Shown piece after piece: positions 25,640-35,295 of a stretch of 64,000 nt of DNA. Positions within the stretch are counted from its first letter, which is position 1, and every line of letters begins with the position of its first letter. The position numbers and the translations under genes were made by a program. The stretch spans positions 186,001 through 250,000 of the forward strand of contig NZ_CP126269.1 of assembly GCF_003234445.2 (NCBI RefSeq). The letters run 5' to 3'. Under the pieces are notes generated by a model, which was not told the origin of the DNA, did no database searches, and was given only the letters and a program-made list of their open reading frames with translations. Source of the stretch: Curtobacterium sp. MCLR17_036. GTDB taxonomy: Bacteria; Actinomycetota; Actinomycetes; Actinomycetales; Microbacteriaceae.

Positions 25640-26683
25640 ATGACCTACATCGCCAGCGACGACCGCTACGACTCGATGACGTACCGCCGCACCGGCCGCT
25701 CGGGCCTCGACCTGCCGCTGCTCTCCCTCGGGTACTGGCACAACTTCGGGGACGACGTGCCCTTCGAGACCCAGCGCGCCATCAGCCGCCGGGCGTTCGA
25801 CCTCGGCATCACCCACCACGACCTCGCGAACAACTACGGCCCGCCCTACGGCGCCGCCGAGGTCAACTTCGGCCGACTGATGCGTGAGGACTTCCGGCCC
25901 TACCGCGACGAGATGATCGTCTCGACGAAGGCCGGCTGGGACATGTGGCCCGGCCCGTACGGCCAGGGCGGTGGGTCGCGCAAGTACGTGCTCGCCTCGC
26001 TCGACCAGTCGCTGCAGCGCACCGGCCTGGACTACGTCGACGTCTTCTACTCGCACCGACTCGACGCGTCGACCCCGCTCGAGGAGACCATGGGCGCCCT
26101 GCACACCGCCGTGCAGCAGGGCAAGGCGCTGTACGTCGGGATCTCGTCGTACGACGCCGAGCGCAGCCGCCAGGCCGTCGAGATCCTGCGCGACCTCGGC
26201 ACGCCGCTGCTCATCCACCAGCCCTCGTACTCGATGCTCAACCGCTGGATCGAGACCGAGGGGCTGCTCGACGCCGCCGGCGAGCTCGGCTTCGGCGTCA
26301 TCGGCTTCACCGCGCTGGCGCAGGGGCTGCTCACCGGCAAGTACCTGGACGGCGTACCCGACGACTCCCGCGCGGCAGCGGGCAAGTCCCTCGACGCGTC
26401 GAGCATCACGCCCGAGGTCGTCGAGCACCTCCGTGCCCTGAACGACGTCGCGGCCGCCCGCGGGCAGTCCCTCGCGCAGCTCGCCCTGGCCTGGGCGCTC
26501 CGCGACGAGCGCGTGACCTCGCTCGTGATCGGGGCGTCGAAGGTGTCCCAGCTCGAGGACAACGTCGCCGCGCTGTCGAACACCACCTTCACCGACGAGG
26601 AGCGCCGCACCATCGACGAGCACACCGTCGGCATCGCCGACGTCGACCTGTGGGCGGGCGCGCGCGCCGGCGAGGTCTCCTGA
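25640..26683 (+). CDS. Aldo/keto reductase, YghZ/GAP-reductase-like
   Basis: 347 residues, matching YghZ of E. coli (346). Opens with YRRTGRSGLDLPLLSLG; catalytic tetrad visible as Asp and Tyr in HHDLANNYGPPYG, Lys in STKAGW and His in YSHRLD. C-terminal NADPH-site residues in VIGASKVSQLEDN. YghZ-type enzymes reduce L-glyceraldehyde-3-phosphate and methylglyoxal and detoxify reactive carbonyls. Starts at ATG 25640 close behind CAGGCT, a near-consensus leaderless box. Confidence 0.9.
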   Translation: MTYIASDDRYDSMTYRRTGRSGLDLPLLSLGYWHNFGDDVPFETQRAISRRAFDLGITHHDLANNYGPPYGAAEVNFGRLMREDFRPYRDEMIVSTKAGWDMWPGPYGQGGGSRKYVLASLDQSLQRTGLDYVDVFYSHRLDASTPLEETMGALHTAVQQGKALYVGISSYDAERSRQAVEILRDLGTPLLIHQPSYSMLNRWIETEGLLDAAGELGFGVIGFTALAQGLLTGKYLDGVPDDSRAAAGKSLDASSITPEVVEHLRALNDVAAARGQSLAQLALAWALRDERVTSLVIGASKVSQLEDNVAALSNTTFTDEERRTIDEHTVGIADVDLWAGARAGEVS

Positions 26684-26846
26684 CCGGTGGCGCAGCGGAC
26701 GGGCCGTGACCGGTCCGGTTGGTACGATGGGCGCAGTTCAGAACACGCAGTGTGTACCTACCGGACGCCGGCACCCCGGCGGACAACGGCGGCACCCGAT
26801 GGGTCCGCCTCCGCCGAACCGGGACGGGCCGAGAAGGCACGACCCG

Positions 26847-28082
26847 ATGCTCCAGACACGCCCCGACGCGGCCCCCGCCGCCGCCCCCTCACTCGTCTCC
26901 CTCGCCGGCCGGTGGTACTTCCCGGTGGCGTTCATCGCCCGGCTGCCGTTCGCCATGATGGTCGTCGGCGTCCTGACGCTCGTCGTCGCCGCCCGTGACT
27001 CGGTGGCGCTCGGCGGGGTGAACTCCGCCTCCGTCGGCATCGGTGCCGCGGTCTTCGGGCCGCTGGTCGGCGCCGCGGCCGACCGGTTCGGCCAGCGGGC
27101 GGTGCTCGTCCCCGTCGGCCTGGTGAACGCGGCGCTCCTCGGGGCGTTCCCCTTCGTCGTCAGCGGCAGCGCGCCGGACCTCGCCGTGCTCGCGACGGCG
27201 TTCTGCATCGGCGCATCCGCGCCGCAGGTCGCGCCGATGTCCCGCACCCGGCTCGTCGCGATCATCCGGCAGCGCATGCGGCCCGAGCGGCACGAGAAGA
27301 CCCTCAGCGGCACGATGGCGTACGAGTCGGCCGCCGACGAGACCGTCTTCATCATCGGCCCGTTCCTGGTCGGCATCCTCGCCAGTGCGATCGCCCCCTG
27401 GGTCGCGGTCGCCGGGGCGTCGGTCCTGACCTTCGTGTTCGTGACGGCCTTCGCGCTGCACCCGACCGGGCGCCTGGTGCTCGGGCGCGAGCAGCAGACG
27501 GCCCAGGCACCGGCACGCCAGCTCCTGCGGCCCCGGCTCGTCGTGGTCGTCGTCGGGATCCTCGGCGTCGGGCTGTTCTTCGGGTCGACGCTGACCGCCT
27601 TGACCGCCTTCATGGAGGTCCACGGGCAGGCCTCGCAGGCCGGGCTCCTCTACGGCCTGATGGGCATCGGCTCGGCGGGGCTCGCGCTCGGTTCGGCGGC
27701 GTTCCCGCAGGCGTTCGGCCTCGGCTGGCGCTGGCTCGTGTTCGGCGTCGTGCTGCTCGGCGGCGCGCTCGCGTTCTCGCAGGCCGACTCGGTCGTCGCC
27801 GCCGGCATCGTGCTCGCGGTCATGGGCGTCGGCATCGGCCCGACGCTCGTCGCGCAGTACAGTCTCGGCTCGGACCGCTCCCCGGTCGGCCGCTCGGCGA
27901 CGACCATGACGATCCTCGGGTCGGCCGTCATCGTCGGGCAGTCGATCGCCTCGGCCGTGACCGGCGACCTCGCCGAGCAGCACGGCGCCACGACGGCGAT
28001 GGCCGTGCCGGCGATCGCTGCGGCGGTCGTCGTGCTGGCGGCGGTGGCGAACCTGCTCCTGCCGCGGCGCAGCGCGGCCTGA
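26847..28082 (+). CDS. MFS transporter
   Basis: 411 residues, ~12 membrane segments; motif A appears as GAAADRFGQRAVLVP. Start ATG 26847 has GAGAAGG 9 nt upstream. A TACGAT box at 26721-26726 suggests transcription begins ~110 nt earlier, giving an unusually long leader for this window, with GGCGGA and TCCGCC stretches able to pair. Substrate unknown. Its stop lies only 4 nt from the convergent mrpG stop. Confidence 0.82.
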   Translation: MLQTRPDAAPAAAPSLVSLAGRWYFPVAFIARLPFAMMVVGVLTLVVAARDSVALGGVNSASVGIGAAVFGPLVGAAADRFGQRAVLVPVGLVNAALLGAFPFVVSGSAPDLAVLATAFCIGASAPQVAPMSRTRLVAIIRQRMRPERHEKTLSGTMAYESAADETVFIIGPFLVGILASAIAPWVAVAGASVLTFVFVTAFALHPTGRLVLGREQQTAQAPARQLLRPRLVVVVVGILGVGLFFGSTLTALTAFMEVHGQASQAGLLYGLMGIGSAGLALGSAAFPQAFGLGWRWLVFGVVLLGGALAFSQADSVVAAGIVLAVMGVGIGPTLVAQYSLGSDRSPVGRSATTMTILGSAVIVGQSIASAVTGDLAEQHGATTAMAVPAIAAAVVVLAAVANLLLPRRSAA

Positions 28083-28086
28083 GCTG

Positions 28087-28440
28087 TCACTCGGTGTCGT
28101 CGACCAGCAGGTCCTCGTGCCGGTAGTCGTTCGACCGGAGCCCGGCGCGGGCGATCATGTGCGTCGACACCGGCACCAGGAACAGCTGGAACACCATGAT
28201 CGGCAGCACGAGCCAGAACGCCGTCCAGGTCCCGACCGCGACCACGATCGCCGCGAGCGACAGCGCCAGGCCGAGCACCTGCGGCTTCGCCATCGCGTGC
28301 AGCCGGACGAGCGGGTCGGGGAAGCGCACGATGCCGATCCCGGCGCCGAGCGACAGCACCGCGCCGACGAGCAGCAGCCCGAGGGCGATCCACGCCCGCA
28401 CGCCGGCACCGTCGAGGTACGCCTCGATGATCTCGGTCAC
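28087..28440 (-). CDS. mrpG: Na+/H+ antiporter subunit MrpG
   Basis: 117 residues, three membrane segments with FPDPLVRLHAMAKPQVLG, the conserved MnhG/PhaG motif. Last gene of the mrp operon; GTG start overlaps the mrpF stop by 4 nt (GTGA). Small accessory subunit needed for assembly of the complex in studied systems. Confidence 0.93.
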   Translation of the reverse strand: MTEIIEAYLDGAGVRAWIALGLLLVGAVLSLGAGIGIVRFPDPLVRLHAMAKPQVLGLALSLAAIVVAVGTWTAFWLVLPIMVFQLFLVPVSTHMIARAGLRSNDYRHEDLLVDDTE

Positions 28441-28790
28441 GACTGCTCCTGTTCCGCCGCGGGTTCCTCGGCGCGCTCGGGGGTGGTGACGGTGCGCCCT
28501 TCGTCGGACGGGTCGGACGACGGGGTGACGGCCCGGGCGACGGCGATGGTCGCGAAGACGCTCGTCGCCGCGATGACGACGAGCACCGGGATGCCGGTCA
28601 GGTCACGGCGGACCACCATCGCGGCCGCGATCACCACGAGCACGGTCGTCAGGACCATGTCCGAGCCGATCATCCGGTCCAGGATCGTCGGCCCGCGCAC
28701 GATCCGGTACACGGCGAGGGCGAGTGCCGCTCCGAGCAGGGCGAGGACGAGCGCGATGCCGATCCCCATGACGACGACGGCGGCGCTCAT
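28437..28790 (-). CDS. mrpF: Na+/H+ antiporter subunit MrpF
   Basis: 117 residues; three membrane segments with YRIVRGPTILDRMIGSDM, the MrpF signature whose Asp residues matter for transport in B. subtilis. Acidic hydrophilic tail of ~30 residues. ATG overlaps the mrpE stop in ATGA. Confidence 0.93.
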   Translation of the reverse strand: MSAAVVVMGIGIALVLALLGAALALAVYRIVRGPTILDRMIGSDMVLTTVLVVIAAAMVVRRDLTGIPVLVVIAATSVFATIAVARAVTPSSDPSDEGRTVTTPERAEEPAAEQEQS

Positions 28791-29368
28791 CGGGTGACCT
28801 CCGGTCGGGGCCCGGACAGTTCGGACACGTCCTGCTTCGACCCGAGCGCGCGGATGACGAGCGTCTCGATGCCGAGCGCCTCCGCGCGGGCGGCCTCGAC
28901 CTGCTCGTCGCGGTCGGTGTCGATGACGTGCAGCAGCAGGCGCCGACGGCGCAGGTCGACGTCGGCGACGTACGAGCCCGGCACCAGGGCGATCGCGAGG
29001 GTCGCCAGCGTGAACGTCATCTCCGCGGTGGTGTGCAGCTGCACGAGCACGATGGAGCTGCGACGGACCCCGCGCGGTCGGACGGCCACCCAGGCCACCC
29101 GGAACGACGCGACGACGACGAGCCCGGTCCACACCACGAGGAACCGCAGCGCGTGCACGATCGAGAACCGCGTCGACAGCGGCACCGGCGGCAGCGGCAG
29201 CGCCTGTGTGGCGAGGAGCGCCACGACCAGACCGCAGAGCAGCGTGAGCGGCGTCCACGACCCCCACAGCAGCGCCCACAGCACGGTGAGCCCGGCCACG
29301 AGCGGCACGTCGTAGCGCCACGCCACCGCGATGCGGCGGGCGTTCGAGATGCGACGGACGTCGGTCAT
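28787..29368 (-). CDS. mrpE: Na+/H+ antiporter subunit MrpE
   Basis: 193 residues. Two to three N-terminal membrane segments, then the conserved stretch RSSIVLVQLHTTAEMTFTLA and GSYVADVDLRRRRLLLHVID, typical of MnhE. The C-terminal cytoplasmic part is longer than in B. subtilis MrpE (158 residues). Overlaps mrpD by 4 nt. Confidence 0.92.
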   Translation of the reverse strand: MTDVRRISNARRIAVAWRYDVPLVAGLTVLWALLWGSWTPLTLLCGLVVALLATQALPLPPVPLSTRFSIVHALRFLVVWTGLVVVASFRVAWVAVRPRGVRRSSIVLVQLHTTAEMTFTLATLAIALVPGSYVADVDLRRRRLLLHVIDTDRDEQVEAARAEALGIETLVIRALGSKQDVSELSGPRPEVTR

Positions 29369-31056
29369 CGGTCACCTCCGAGCACGGCCTGCACGTAGCG
29401 GTCCGGCGACTCGAGCGACTCCGCTGCGCGGGTCGCGTAGCCGTAGAGCGGGCCCGCGACGACGGTCAGGGCGACGGACCCGAGCACGGCGACGGTCGTC
29501 ACGCCGACGAGCATGCGGGGCAGTCGGACCTTCGTCGGCGCCTCGCCGACCGTCTCGGTCGACCCGGTGGTCGGACTGGAGGCGCTGCTCGCGTGGGGTG
29601 CGTCGGTGACCGTCACCGAGCCTCCCGGGTGGAAGGCCTCGCCCGTCTCCTCGGAGACGGTCAGGGGGGCGGGTTCCGGCGACCGCAGGGCGGCGTGCGG
29701 TTCGGCGGTGGTGACGTGTGGGGCCGCGGCCTCGGCCGCGGGCTTCGGCCGCCAGAAGGCGGCGTCCCACACGCGCATCAGCGCGTACAGGGTGAGCAGG
29801 GACGTCAGCACGCCCGCCGCGATCGTGACGTACGCCATCGGCGAGCCGTCCTGAGCGGCCGCGCGGAACAGCCCGAGTTTGCCGATGAACCCGGAGAACG
29901 GCGGGATGCCGCCGAGGTTGAACGCCGGGACGAGGTAGAGCGCCGCGAGCAGGGGCGCCGCCTTCAGCAACCCGCCGAGCGACCGGGTCGAGGTGGTCCC
30001 GCCGACGCGTTCCATCAGCCCGGAGACCAGGAACAGCGTGGTCTGCACGACGATGTGGTGCACGGTGTAGAACACGGCGGCGGCGGTGCCCGCCACGGTG
30101 CCGAGGCCGACGCCCATCACCATGAAGCCGATGTGGCTGATCAGGGTGAACGACAGCAGCCGTTTCACGTCGGTCTGCGACACGGCGCCGAGCACCCCGA
30201 CCACCATCGTGAGCACCGCCACCACGAGCAGCACGTCGTTGAGCTGCGGGCCGGGGAAGATCACCGTCTCGAGGCGGATGATCGCGTAGATGCCGACCTT
30301 CGTGAGCAGGCCCGCGAAGACCGCGGTGACCGGCGCCGGTGCCGTCGGGTACGAGTCGGGCAGCCAGAAGGCGAGCGGGAACACCGCCGCCTTGATCCCG
30401 AACCCGATGAGCAGCATCGTGTGCAGGAGCAACTGCACGTGCTCGGGCAGGTCGGCGACCCGCTCGCTGATCTGCGCGATGTTGACGGTGCCGGTCGCCC
30501 CGTAGACCAGGCCGATGGCGGCCAGGAAGATCGCCGACGCGATGAGGCTCGTCACGATGTACGTCGTGCCGGCCCGGACGCGCTGCTCGCTGCCACCGAG
30601 GGTGATGAGCACGTAGCTCGCCACGAGCAGCATCTCGAACGCGACGTAGAGGTTGAACAGGTCGCCGGCGATGAACGAGTCGAGCACGCCCGCGGCGAGC
30701 ACGAGGTACGTCGGGTAGAAGATCGTGACCGGGGCGTCCTCGTCGTCCGCGGCCAGGCCCTGCCCGATCGAGAACAGCAGGACGAGCAGCAGCACGCTCG
30801 CGCTGACCGTCAGCAGCAGGGCGCTCAGCCGGTCGACCACGAGCGAGATGCCGTACGGGGCGTCCCAGCCGCCGACCTGCACGACGATGGTGCCGTGCCG
30901 GTCGACGAGCACCATGAGCGTCGCGGCGACGGCCAGGGCGACGACGAGCACCACGACGGTGATCGCGCGCTGCAGCTTCTGGTGGCGCAGGAGTCCGAGT
31001 GCGACCGCGGCGCCGAGCAACGGGACGAGGACGAGGAGCGGGGCGAGCCAGGTCAT
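29365..31056 (-). CDS. mrpD: Na+/H+ antiporter subunit MrpD
   Basis: 563 residues, ~14 membrane segments. Proton-channel family signature around AFEMLLVASYVLITLGGSE, and the Lys of GFGIKAAVFPLAFWLPDSYP, homologous to complex I NuoN/M proton-pumping residues. A long hydrophilic insertion near 440-510 precedes the last membrane segment. Works with MrpA as the ion-translocating core. Confidence 0.94.
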   Translation of the reverse strand: MTWLAPLLVLVPLLGAAVALGLLRHQKLQRAITVVVLVVALAVAATLMVLVDRHGTIVVQVGGWDAPYGISLVVDRLSALLLTVSASVLLLVLLFSIGQGLAADDEDAPVTIFYPTYLVLAAGVLDSFIAGDLFNLYVAFEMLLVASYVLITLGGSEQRVRAGTTYIVTSLIASAIFLAAIGLVYGATGTVNIAQISERVADLPEHVQLLLHTMLLIGFGIKAAVFPLAFWLPDSYPTAPAPVTAVFAGLLTKVGIYAIIRLETVIFPGPQLNDVLLVVAVLTMVVGVLGAVSQTDVKRLLSFTLISHIGFMVMGVGLGTVAGTAAAVFYTVHHIVVQTTLFLVSGLMERVGGTTSTRSLGGLLKAAPLLAALYLVPAFNLGGIPPFSGFIGKLGLFRAAAQDGSPMAYVTIAAGVLTSLLTLYALMRVWDAAFWRPKPAAEAAAPHVTTAEPHAALRSPEPAPLTVSEETGEAFHPGGSVTVTDAPHASSASSPTTGSTETVGEAPTKVRLPRMLVGVTTVAVLGSVALTVVAGPLYGYATRAAESLESPDRYVQAVLGGDR

Positions 31057-31463
31057 CGGGTCGTCTCCTGTTCGGCGTCGGTGGTGGTCTCCGGGTCCTC
31101 GTCGGCCGGTTCGTCGCGGTCACGGCCGATCGCGACGTCGGCCTCGTCGACCTCGACCTCGTCGGCGCGCGACAGCTGCCACGACCGGTGGATCAGGGCC
31201 AGCAGGAACGCGCTCACGGCGAAGGTGATCACGATCGCCGTCAGCGCGAACGCCTGGGGGAGCGGGTCGGTGATGCCGTCGGCGGACTTGCCCACCGGCG
31301 GGTCGCCCGCGGCGCCGGACATCACGAGCAGCAGCAGGTTGAGCGCGTTGCCGAGCAGCAGGAAGCCGAGCAGCATCCGGGTCAGCGACCGTTCGAGCAG
31401 CAGGTACACGCCGCACGAGAAGAGCACGGCCATCGCGATGACGAGGACGAGGGTGACGGTCAC
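31053..31463 (-). CDS. mrpC: Na+/H+ antiporter subunit MrpC
   Basis: 136 residues, NuoK-like: three membrane segments with LLLERSLTRMLLGFLLLGNALNLLLL and DPLPQAFALTAIVITFAVSAF, both highly conserved in MnhC. An acidic tail of ~35 residues is longer than usual. GTG start overlaps mrpA stop (GTGA). Confidence 0.94.
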   Translation of the reverse strand: MTVTLVLVIAMAVLFSCGVYLLLERSLTRMLLGFLLLGNALNLLLLVMSGAAGDPPVGKSADGITDPLPQAFALTAIVITFAVSAFLLALIHRSWQLSRADEVEVDEADVAIGRDRDEPADEDPETTTDAEQETTR

Positions 31464-34372
31464 GTCGCGCTCCCTTCGGGGGTGGGGGCCTGCAGGTTGT
31501 CCTGCGGGGACTCCTCGGTGGTGTCGCGGACCGACGTCGAGGCGTCCTCGAGGCGTTGCCGGTCGACCTCGGCGCCGAGGCTGCGCAGCACGTCGAGGAC
31601 CAGGCCGACGACGACCAGGTAGACGCCGATGTCGAAGAACGTCGCGGTGACGAACTCGACGTGGCCGAGCACGGGGACGGTGGCCTCGAAGAACTCGGAG
31701 TACAGGGCTTCTCGACCGAAGAACAGCGGCACGATCGCGGTGACGGCGGCCGTCGCGACCCCGAGGCCGAGGAGGCGACCGGCGCGCACCGGGGCCGCGG
31801 CACCGAGCTCGGCGGGGCCGCCGGCCAGGTAGCGGGCCGCCAGGGCGATGCCCGCGACGAGACCGCCGGCGAAGCCGCCGCCGGCCGCGTTGTGCCCGGC
31901 GAACAGCAGGTACACCGACAGCACGATGAGGCCGTGGAACAGCAGGCGGACCACCACGTCGAGCAGGGCGGAGCGGCCGGTCGGGATCGCGGCGCTCGTC
32001 GGCAGCCAGGCCCGGGGCTCGCCGTCGGCGCGGCGGCCGTCGGCGGTCAGCTTCTCGGGCAGGTCGCGCAGCCGGGGCAGGGTGTCTTCGCGCGAGTTCA
32101 CGAAGATCAGGCTCGCGACGCCGGTGGCCGCGGCGACCACGACGGTCAGCTCGCCGAGGGTGTCCCAGCCGCGCAGGTCGACCAGGGCGACGTTGACGAC
32201 GTTCAGGCCGTGGCCGAACGAGCTCGTGAGCGCCGGCAGGTCGGGCCAGATCGGGTCGGCCGTGCGGGCCGAGGCCGCGACGACGACGACGACCGCCAGG
32301 GTCAGCCCGGCGAGCCCGGCGAACAGCGCCCGGGCGACGCGGAAGCGCGACGGGTTGGTCGTCGCGATCCGCGGGGGCAGGCGCCGGAGCACCAGGACGA
32401 AGGCGATGAGCGTGACGGTCTCGACGACGAGCTGCGTGAGCGCGAGGTCGACCGCGCCGTGCAGGACGAAGAGCACGGACATGCCGTAGCCGGTCACGCC
32501 GACCAGGACGGCGGCCGCGAACCGGGTCTTCGCGGTGAGGACGGCGATCGCGGCGAAGGCCATCACGAGCACGACGGGGACCTGGCCCCACGAGTCGGCG
32601 AACCGCACGTGGAACGCCCACGGGCCGCCGACCACCAGGTTGACGAGCGCCCCGGCGACGAACACCGACAGGATCACGGTGAGGTAGTACGGCAGGGACC
32701 CCCGCTGCAGCCCGGCGGTGATGCCCGTCGCGACCCGGTCGAGTCCGCGCATGAGCCGCCGGTAGGTGCCGGCCGCGCTCGGCGAGCCCGCCAGCCGGTG
32801 CTGGAGCGCCTCGACCCGACGGCGCAGCAGGAACAGGGCGGTGCCGCCGACCAGTGTCACGGCGGACAGGCCGAATGCCGGTTCGAGACCGTGCCAGAGC
32901 GCCAGGTGGGGGACGGCCTCACCGGGCAGCGCGGCGGCGGTCGCGGCGGGCTCGATGCCGTGCGCGACCACCGGGGTGAGCAGGCCGAGTGCGAGCCCGG
33001 TGAGGGCAAGGACCGACGGCACGATCCCGAGGCCGTGCAGGGCGTGCGGCTCGGTCTCGGCGACGCCGTCCTTGCGGGCGAACGCGCCCCAGAAGAAACG
33101 GAGCGAGTACGCCACGGTGAGCACCGAGCCGACGGTGACGCCGACGAGCGCGAACCACGCCCACCCGGCGTCGGGGCCGTGCAGGGACTCGACGAAGCCG
33201 GTGAGCACGGCCTCCTTCGCGACGAAGCCGATCGTCGGCGGGATCCCGGCCATCGAGACCAGGGCGAGCACGGCGACGACGGCGAGCCACGGCCGCTTCC
33301 GGCCGAGCCCGCTCAGGCGCGCGAGGTCACGGGTGCCGGTGGTGTGGTCGATCGCGCCGACGACCAGGAAGAGCGTCGACTTGAACGCCGCGTGCGCCAC
33401 GAGCAGCGCGACGCCGCCGAGCGCGACCGCGGGGGCGCCCCACCCGGCGGCGAGCACGAGGAAGCCGAGCTGGGCCACGGTGCCGTAGGCGAGCAGGAGC
33501 TTGAGGTCGGTCTGCCGGAGTGCGCGGTAGCCGCCGACGAGCATGCCGAGCACCCCGAGCACGGTGATGGTCTCGCGCCAGCCGCCGAGCAGCGCGAACG
33601 CCGGGGCGAGCCGGGCCACCAGGTAGATGCCGGCCTTCACCATCGCGGCGGCGTGCAGGTACGCGCTGACCGGGGTCGGCGCGGCCATCGCGGCCGGGAG
33701 CCAGAAGTGGAAGGGCACGATCGCCGACTTCGTGAGCGCGCCGAGCAGCACGAGGACCACCGACACCGACACCATCGCGCCGGTCGGGGGCGCGGCGATG
33801 ATGCCGGACAGGGACGTCGTGCCCGCCGCGACCGAGAGCATGACGAGGCCGGCGAGCATCGCCAGACCGCCGGCCGTCGTGACCACGAGCGCCTGCATCG
33901 CGGCCGCGCGGCTCGCCCGCTTGTCGGCGTCGTGCCCGATGAGCAGGTACGAGAAGACCGTCGTGGCCTCCCACAGGACGAACAGGACGATGACGTCGTC
34001 GGCGACGACCAGGCCGTACATCGATCCGGCGAACGCGGTGAGGACCCCGGCGAACCGGCCGGTCCCGGGCTCGTCGCGACCGAAGTACGACGCACAGTAG
34101 ACGAGCACGAGGGCCCCGACGACCGACACCACGAGCGCGAGCACCCACGACAGGGCGTCCATCCGCAGGGCGATCTCGAGGTCGAGTTGCGGCACCCACC
34201 GGTGGCGTTCGACGACGCCGTCGTGCAGGGCCGCGTCGGTCTGCGCGATCGTGAGCACCGCGGCCGCGGCGGGCGCGACGGCGGCGACGTAGAACACGCG
34301 GCGGCCGAGGACGGGGGTCAGGGCGGGGACGATCAGGGCGACGATCGCGAACACGATGAGGATGGGGACCAT
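31460..34372 (-). CDS. mrpA: Na+/H+ antiporter MrpA fused to MrpB
   Basis: 970 residues. N-terminal two-thirds is MrpA (NuoL-like) with LFVLWEATTVFSYLLIGHD and the channel Lys in SAIVPFHFWLPAAMAAPTPV. A DUF4040 region (~600-690) follows with ALTQLVVETVTLIAFVLVLRRLPP, then a complete MrpB-type domain at ~820-950 with FHGLIVLSVYLLFAGHNAAGGGFAGGL. No separate mrpB exists, so the fusion supplies it. AGGAGG 7 nt before ATG; TAAGCT at 34421-34426 (complement) is a possible -10 box. First gene of the operon for Na+(K+)/H+ exchange at the membrane. Confidence 0.95.
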   Translation of the reverse strand: MVPILIVFAIVALIVPALTPVLGRRVFYVAAVAPAAAAVLTIAQTDAALHDGVVERHRWVPQLDLEIALRMDALSWVLALVVSVVGALVLVYCASYFGRDEPGTGRFAGVLTAFAGSMYGLVVADDVIVLFVLWEATTVFSYLLIGHDADKRASRAAAMQALVVTTAGGLAMLAGLVMLSVAAGTTSLSGIIAAPPTGAMVSVSVVLVLLGALTKSAIVPFHFWLPAAMAAPTPVSAYLHAAAMVKAGIYLVARLAPAFALLGGWRETITVLGVLGMLVGGYRALRQTDLKLLLAYGTVAQLGFLVLAAGWGAPAVALGGVALLVAHAAFKSTLFLVVGAIDHTTGTRDLARLSGLGRKRPWLAVVAVLALVSMAGIPPTIGFVAKEAVLTGFVESLHGPDAGWAWFALVGVTVGSVLTVAYSLRFFWGAFARKDGVAETEPHALHGLGIVPSVLALTGLALGLLTPVVAHGIEPAATAAALPGEAVPHLALWHGLEPAFGLSAVTLVGGTALFLLRRRVEALQHRLAGSPSAAGTYRRLMRGLDRVATGITAGLQRGSLPYYLTVILSVFVAGALVNLVVGGPWAFHVRFADSWGQVPVVLVMAFAAIAVLTAKTRFAAAVLVGVTGYGMSVLFVLHGAVDLALTQLVVETVTLIAFVLVLRRLPPRIATTNPSRFRVARALFAGLAGLTLAVVVVVAASARTADPIWPDLPALTSSFGHGLNVVNVALVDLRGWDTLGELTVVVAAATGVASLIFVNSREDTLPRLRDLPEKLTADGRRADGEPRAWLPTSAAIPTGRSALLDVVVRLLFHGLIVLSVYLLFAGHNAAGGGFAGGLVAGIALAARYLAGGPAELGAAAPVRAGRLLGLGVATAAVTAIVPLFFGREALYSEFFEATVPVLGHVEFVTATFFDIGVYLVVVGLVLDVLRSLGAEVDRQRLEDASTSVRDTTEESPQDNLQAPTPEGSAT

Positions 34373-34500
34373 CGGGCACCTCCTCGGGTCGGGCTGGAGT
34401 CCGGCTCACTGGGCCCTCACAGCTTACGAAGAGCGCCATGTGGAGAACCTGTGCGACCGGACAGGTGGGCCGCGCCCGGTCGACGCGACGACCCGAGCCC

Positions 34501-35250
34501 TCAGCGGCCGTGCGCGCGCGACGGGATCTGCGTCGCCAGCTTGCCGCCGGAGACGTCGAGCAGGGTGCCGGTGATGTAGCCGGAGGCGTCGCTCGCCACG
34601 AAGACGAGCAGGTCGGCGACGTCGTCGGCGGTCTCCCACCGGCGCAGCGACAACGTGTCGAGCAGGCGGTCCTGCGCCTCGGTCGGCATCGTCGCGAAGC
34701 CGTTCATCGCCGTCGGCACCATGCCCGGGGCGTAGGCGTTCACGGTGATCCCCCACGGGCCGAGCTCCGACGCGAGCACCCTGGTGAACGAGACGACCGC
34801 TGCCTTCGACGCCGCGTACGCAGCGCTGCCGACGCTCGGCACGACGGCGGCGAACGAGGCGGCGTTGATGATTCGACCGCGGCCGGCCGCCTGCATCACC
34901 GGCGCCACGGCCTGGCTCATCAGGAAGGTGCCGCCGAGGTTGACGTCCATGCAGCGGCGCCAGGCGTCCCACTGCAGCTCGGCGACGGTGCCCTCGACGT
35001 TGATGCCGGCGTTGTTCACGAGCACGTCGATCGTGCCGTGCCGCCGGACGACCTCGTCCACGGCGTCGTGGACCGACTGCGGGTCGGCGACGTCGCACGC
35101 CACGTGGTCGAGCGGGAAGTCGGGTTCGAACGCCAGGTCGAGGGCGACGACACGGCACCCCTCGGCGACGAACCGGTCGGCCAGGGTACGGCCGATCCCG
35201 CGTGCTGCTCCGGTCACGACCACCACGCGGTCGGTCAGGTCGAGGTGCAT
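34501..35250 (-). CDS. SDR oxidoreductase (FabG/glucose-dehydrogenase type)
   Basis: 249 residues. TGAARGIGRTLA cofactor site, Asp after the second strand (VALDLAF) favouring NAD, NNAG in VLVNNAGINVEG, catalytic Ser-Tyr-Lys in AASFAAVV and AAYAASKAAVV, and the C-terminal GGKLATQIPS. Start ATG 35250 with GGGAGC upstream. Divergent from another SDR with only 45 bp between the two starts. Substrate unknown. Confidence 0.88.
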   Translation of the reverse strand: MHLDLTDRVVVVTGAARGIGRTLADRFVAEGCRVVALDLAFEPDFPLDHVACDVADPQSVHDAVDEVVRRHGTIDVLVNNAGINVEGTVAELQWDAWRRCMDVNLGGTFLMSQAVAPVMQAAGRGRIINAASFAAVVPSVGSAAYAASKAAVVSFTRVLASELGPWGITVNAYAPGMVPTAMNGFATMPTEAQDRLLDTLSLRRWETADDVADLLVFVASDASGYITGTLLDVSGGKLATQIPSRAHGR

Positions 35251-35295
35251 CGTTGCTCCCGTCGTCGGTGCCTGCAACAGGCATACCATTCCGGC

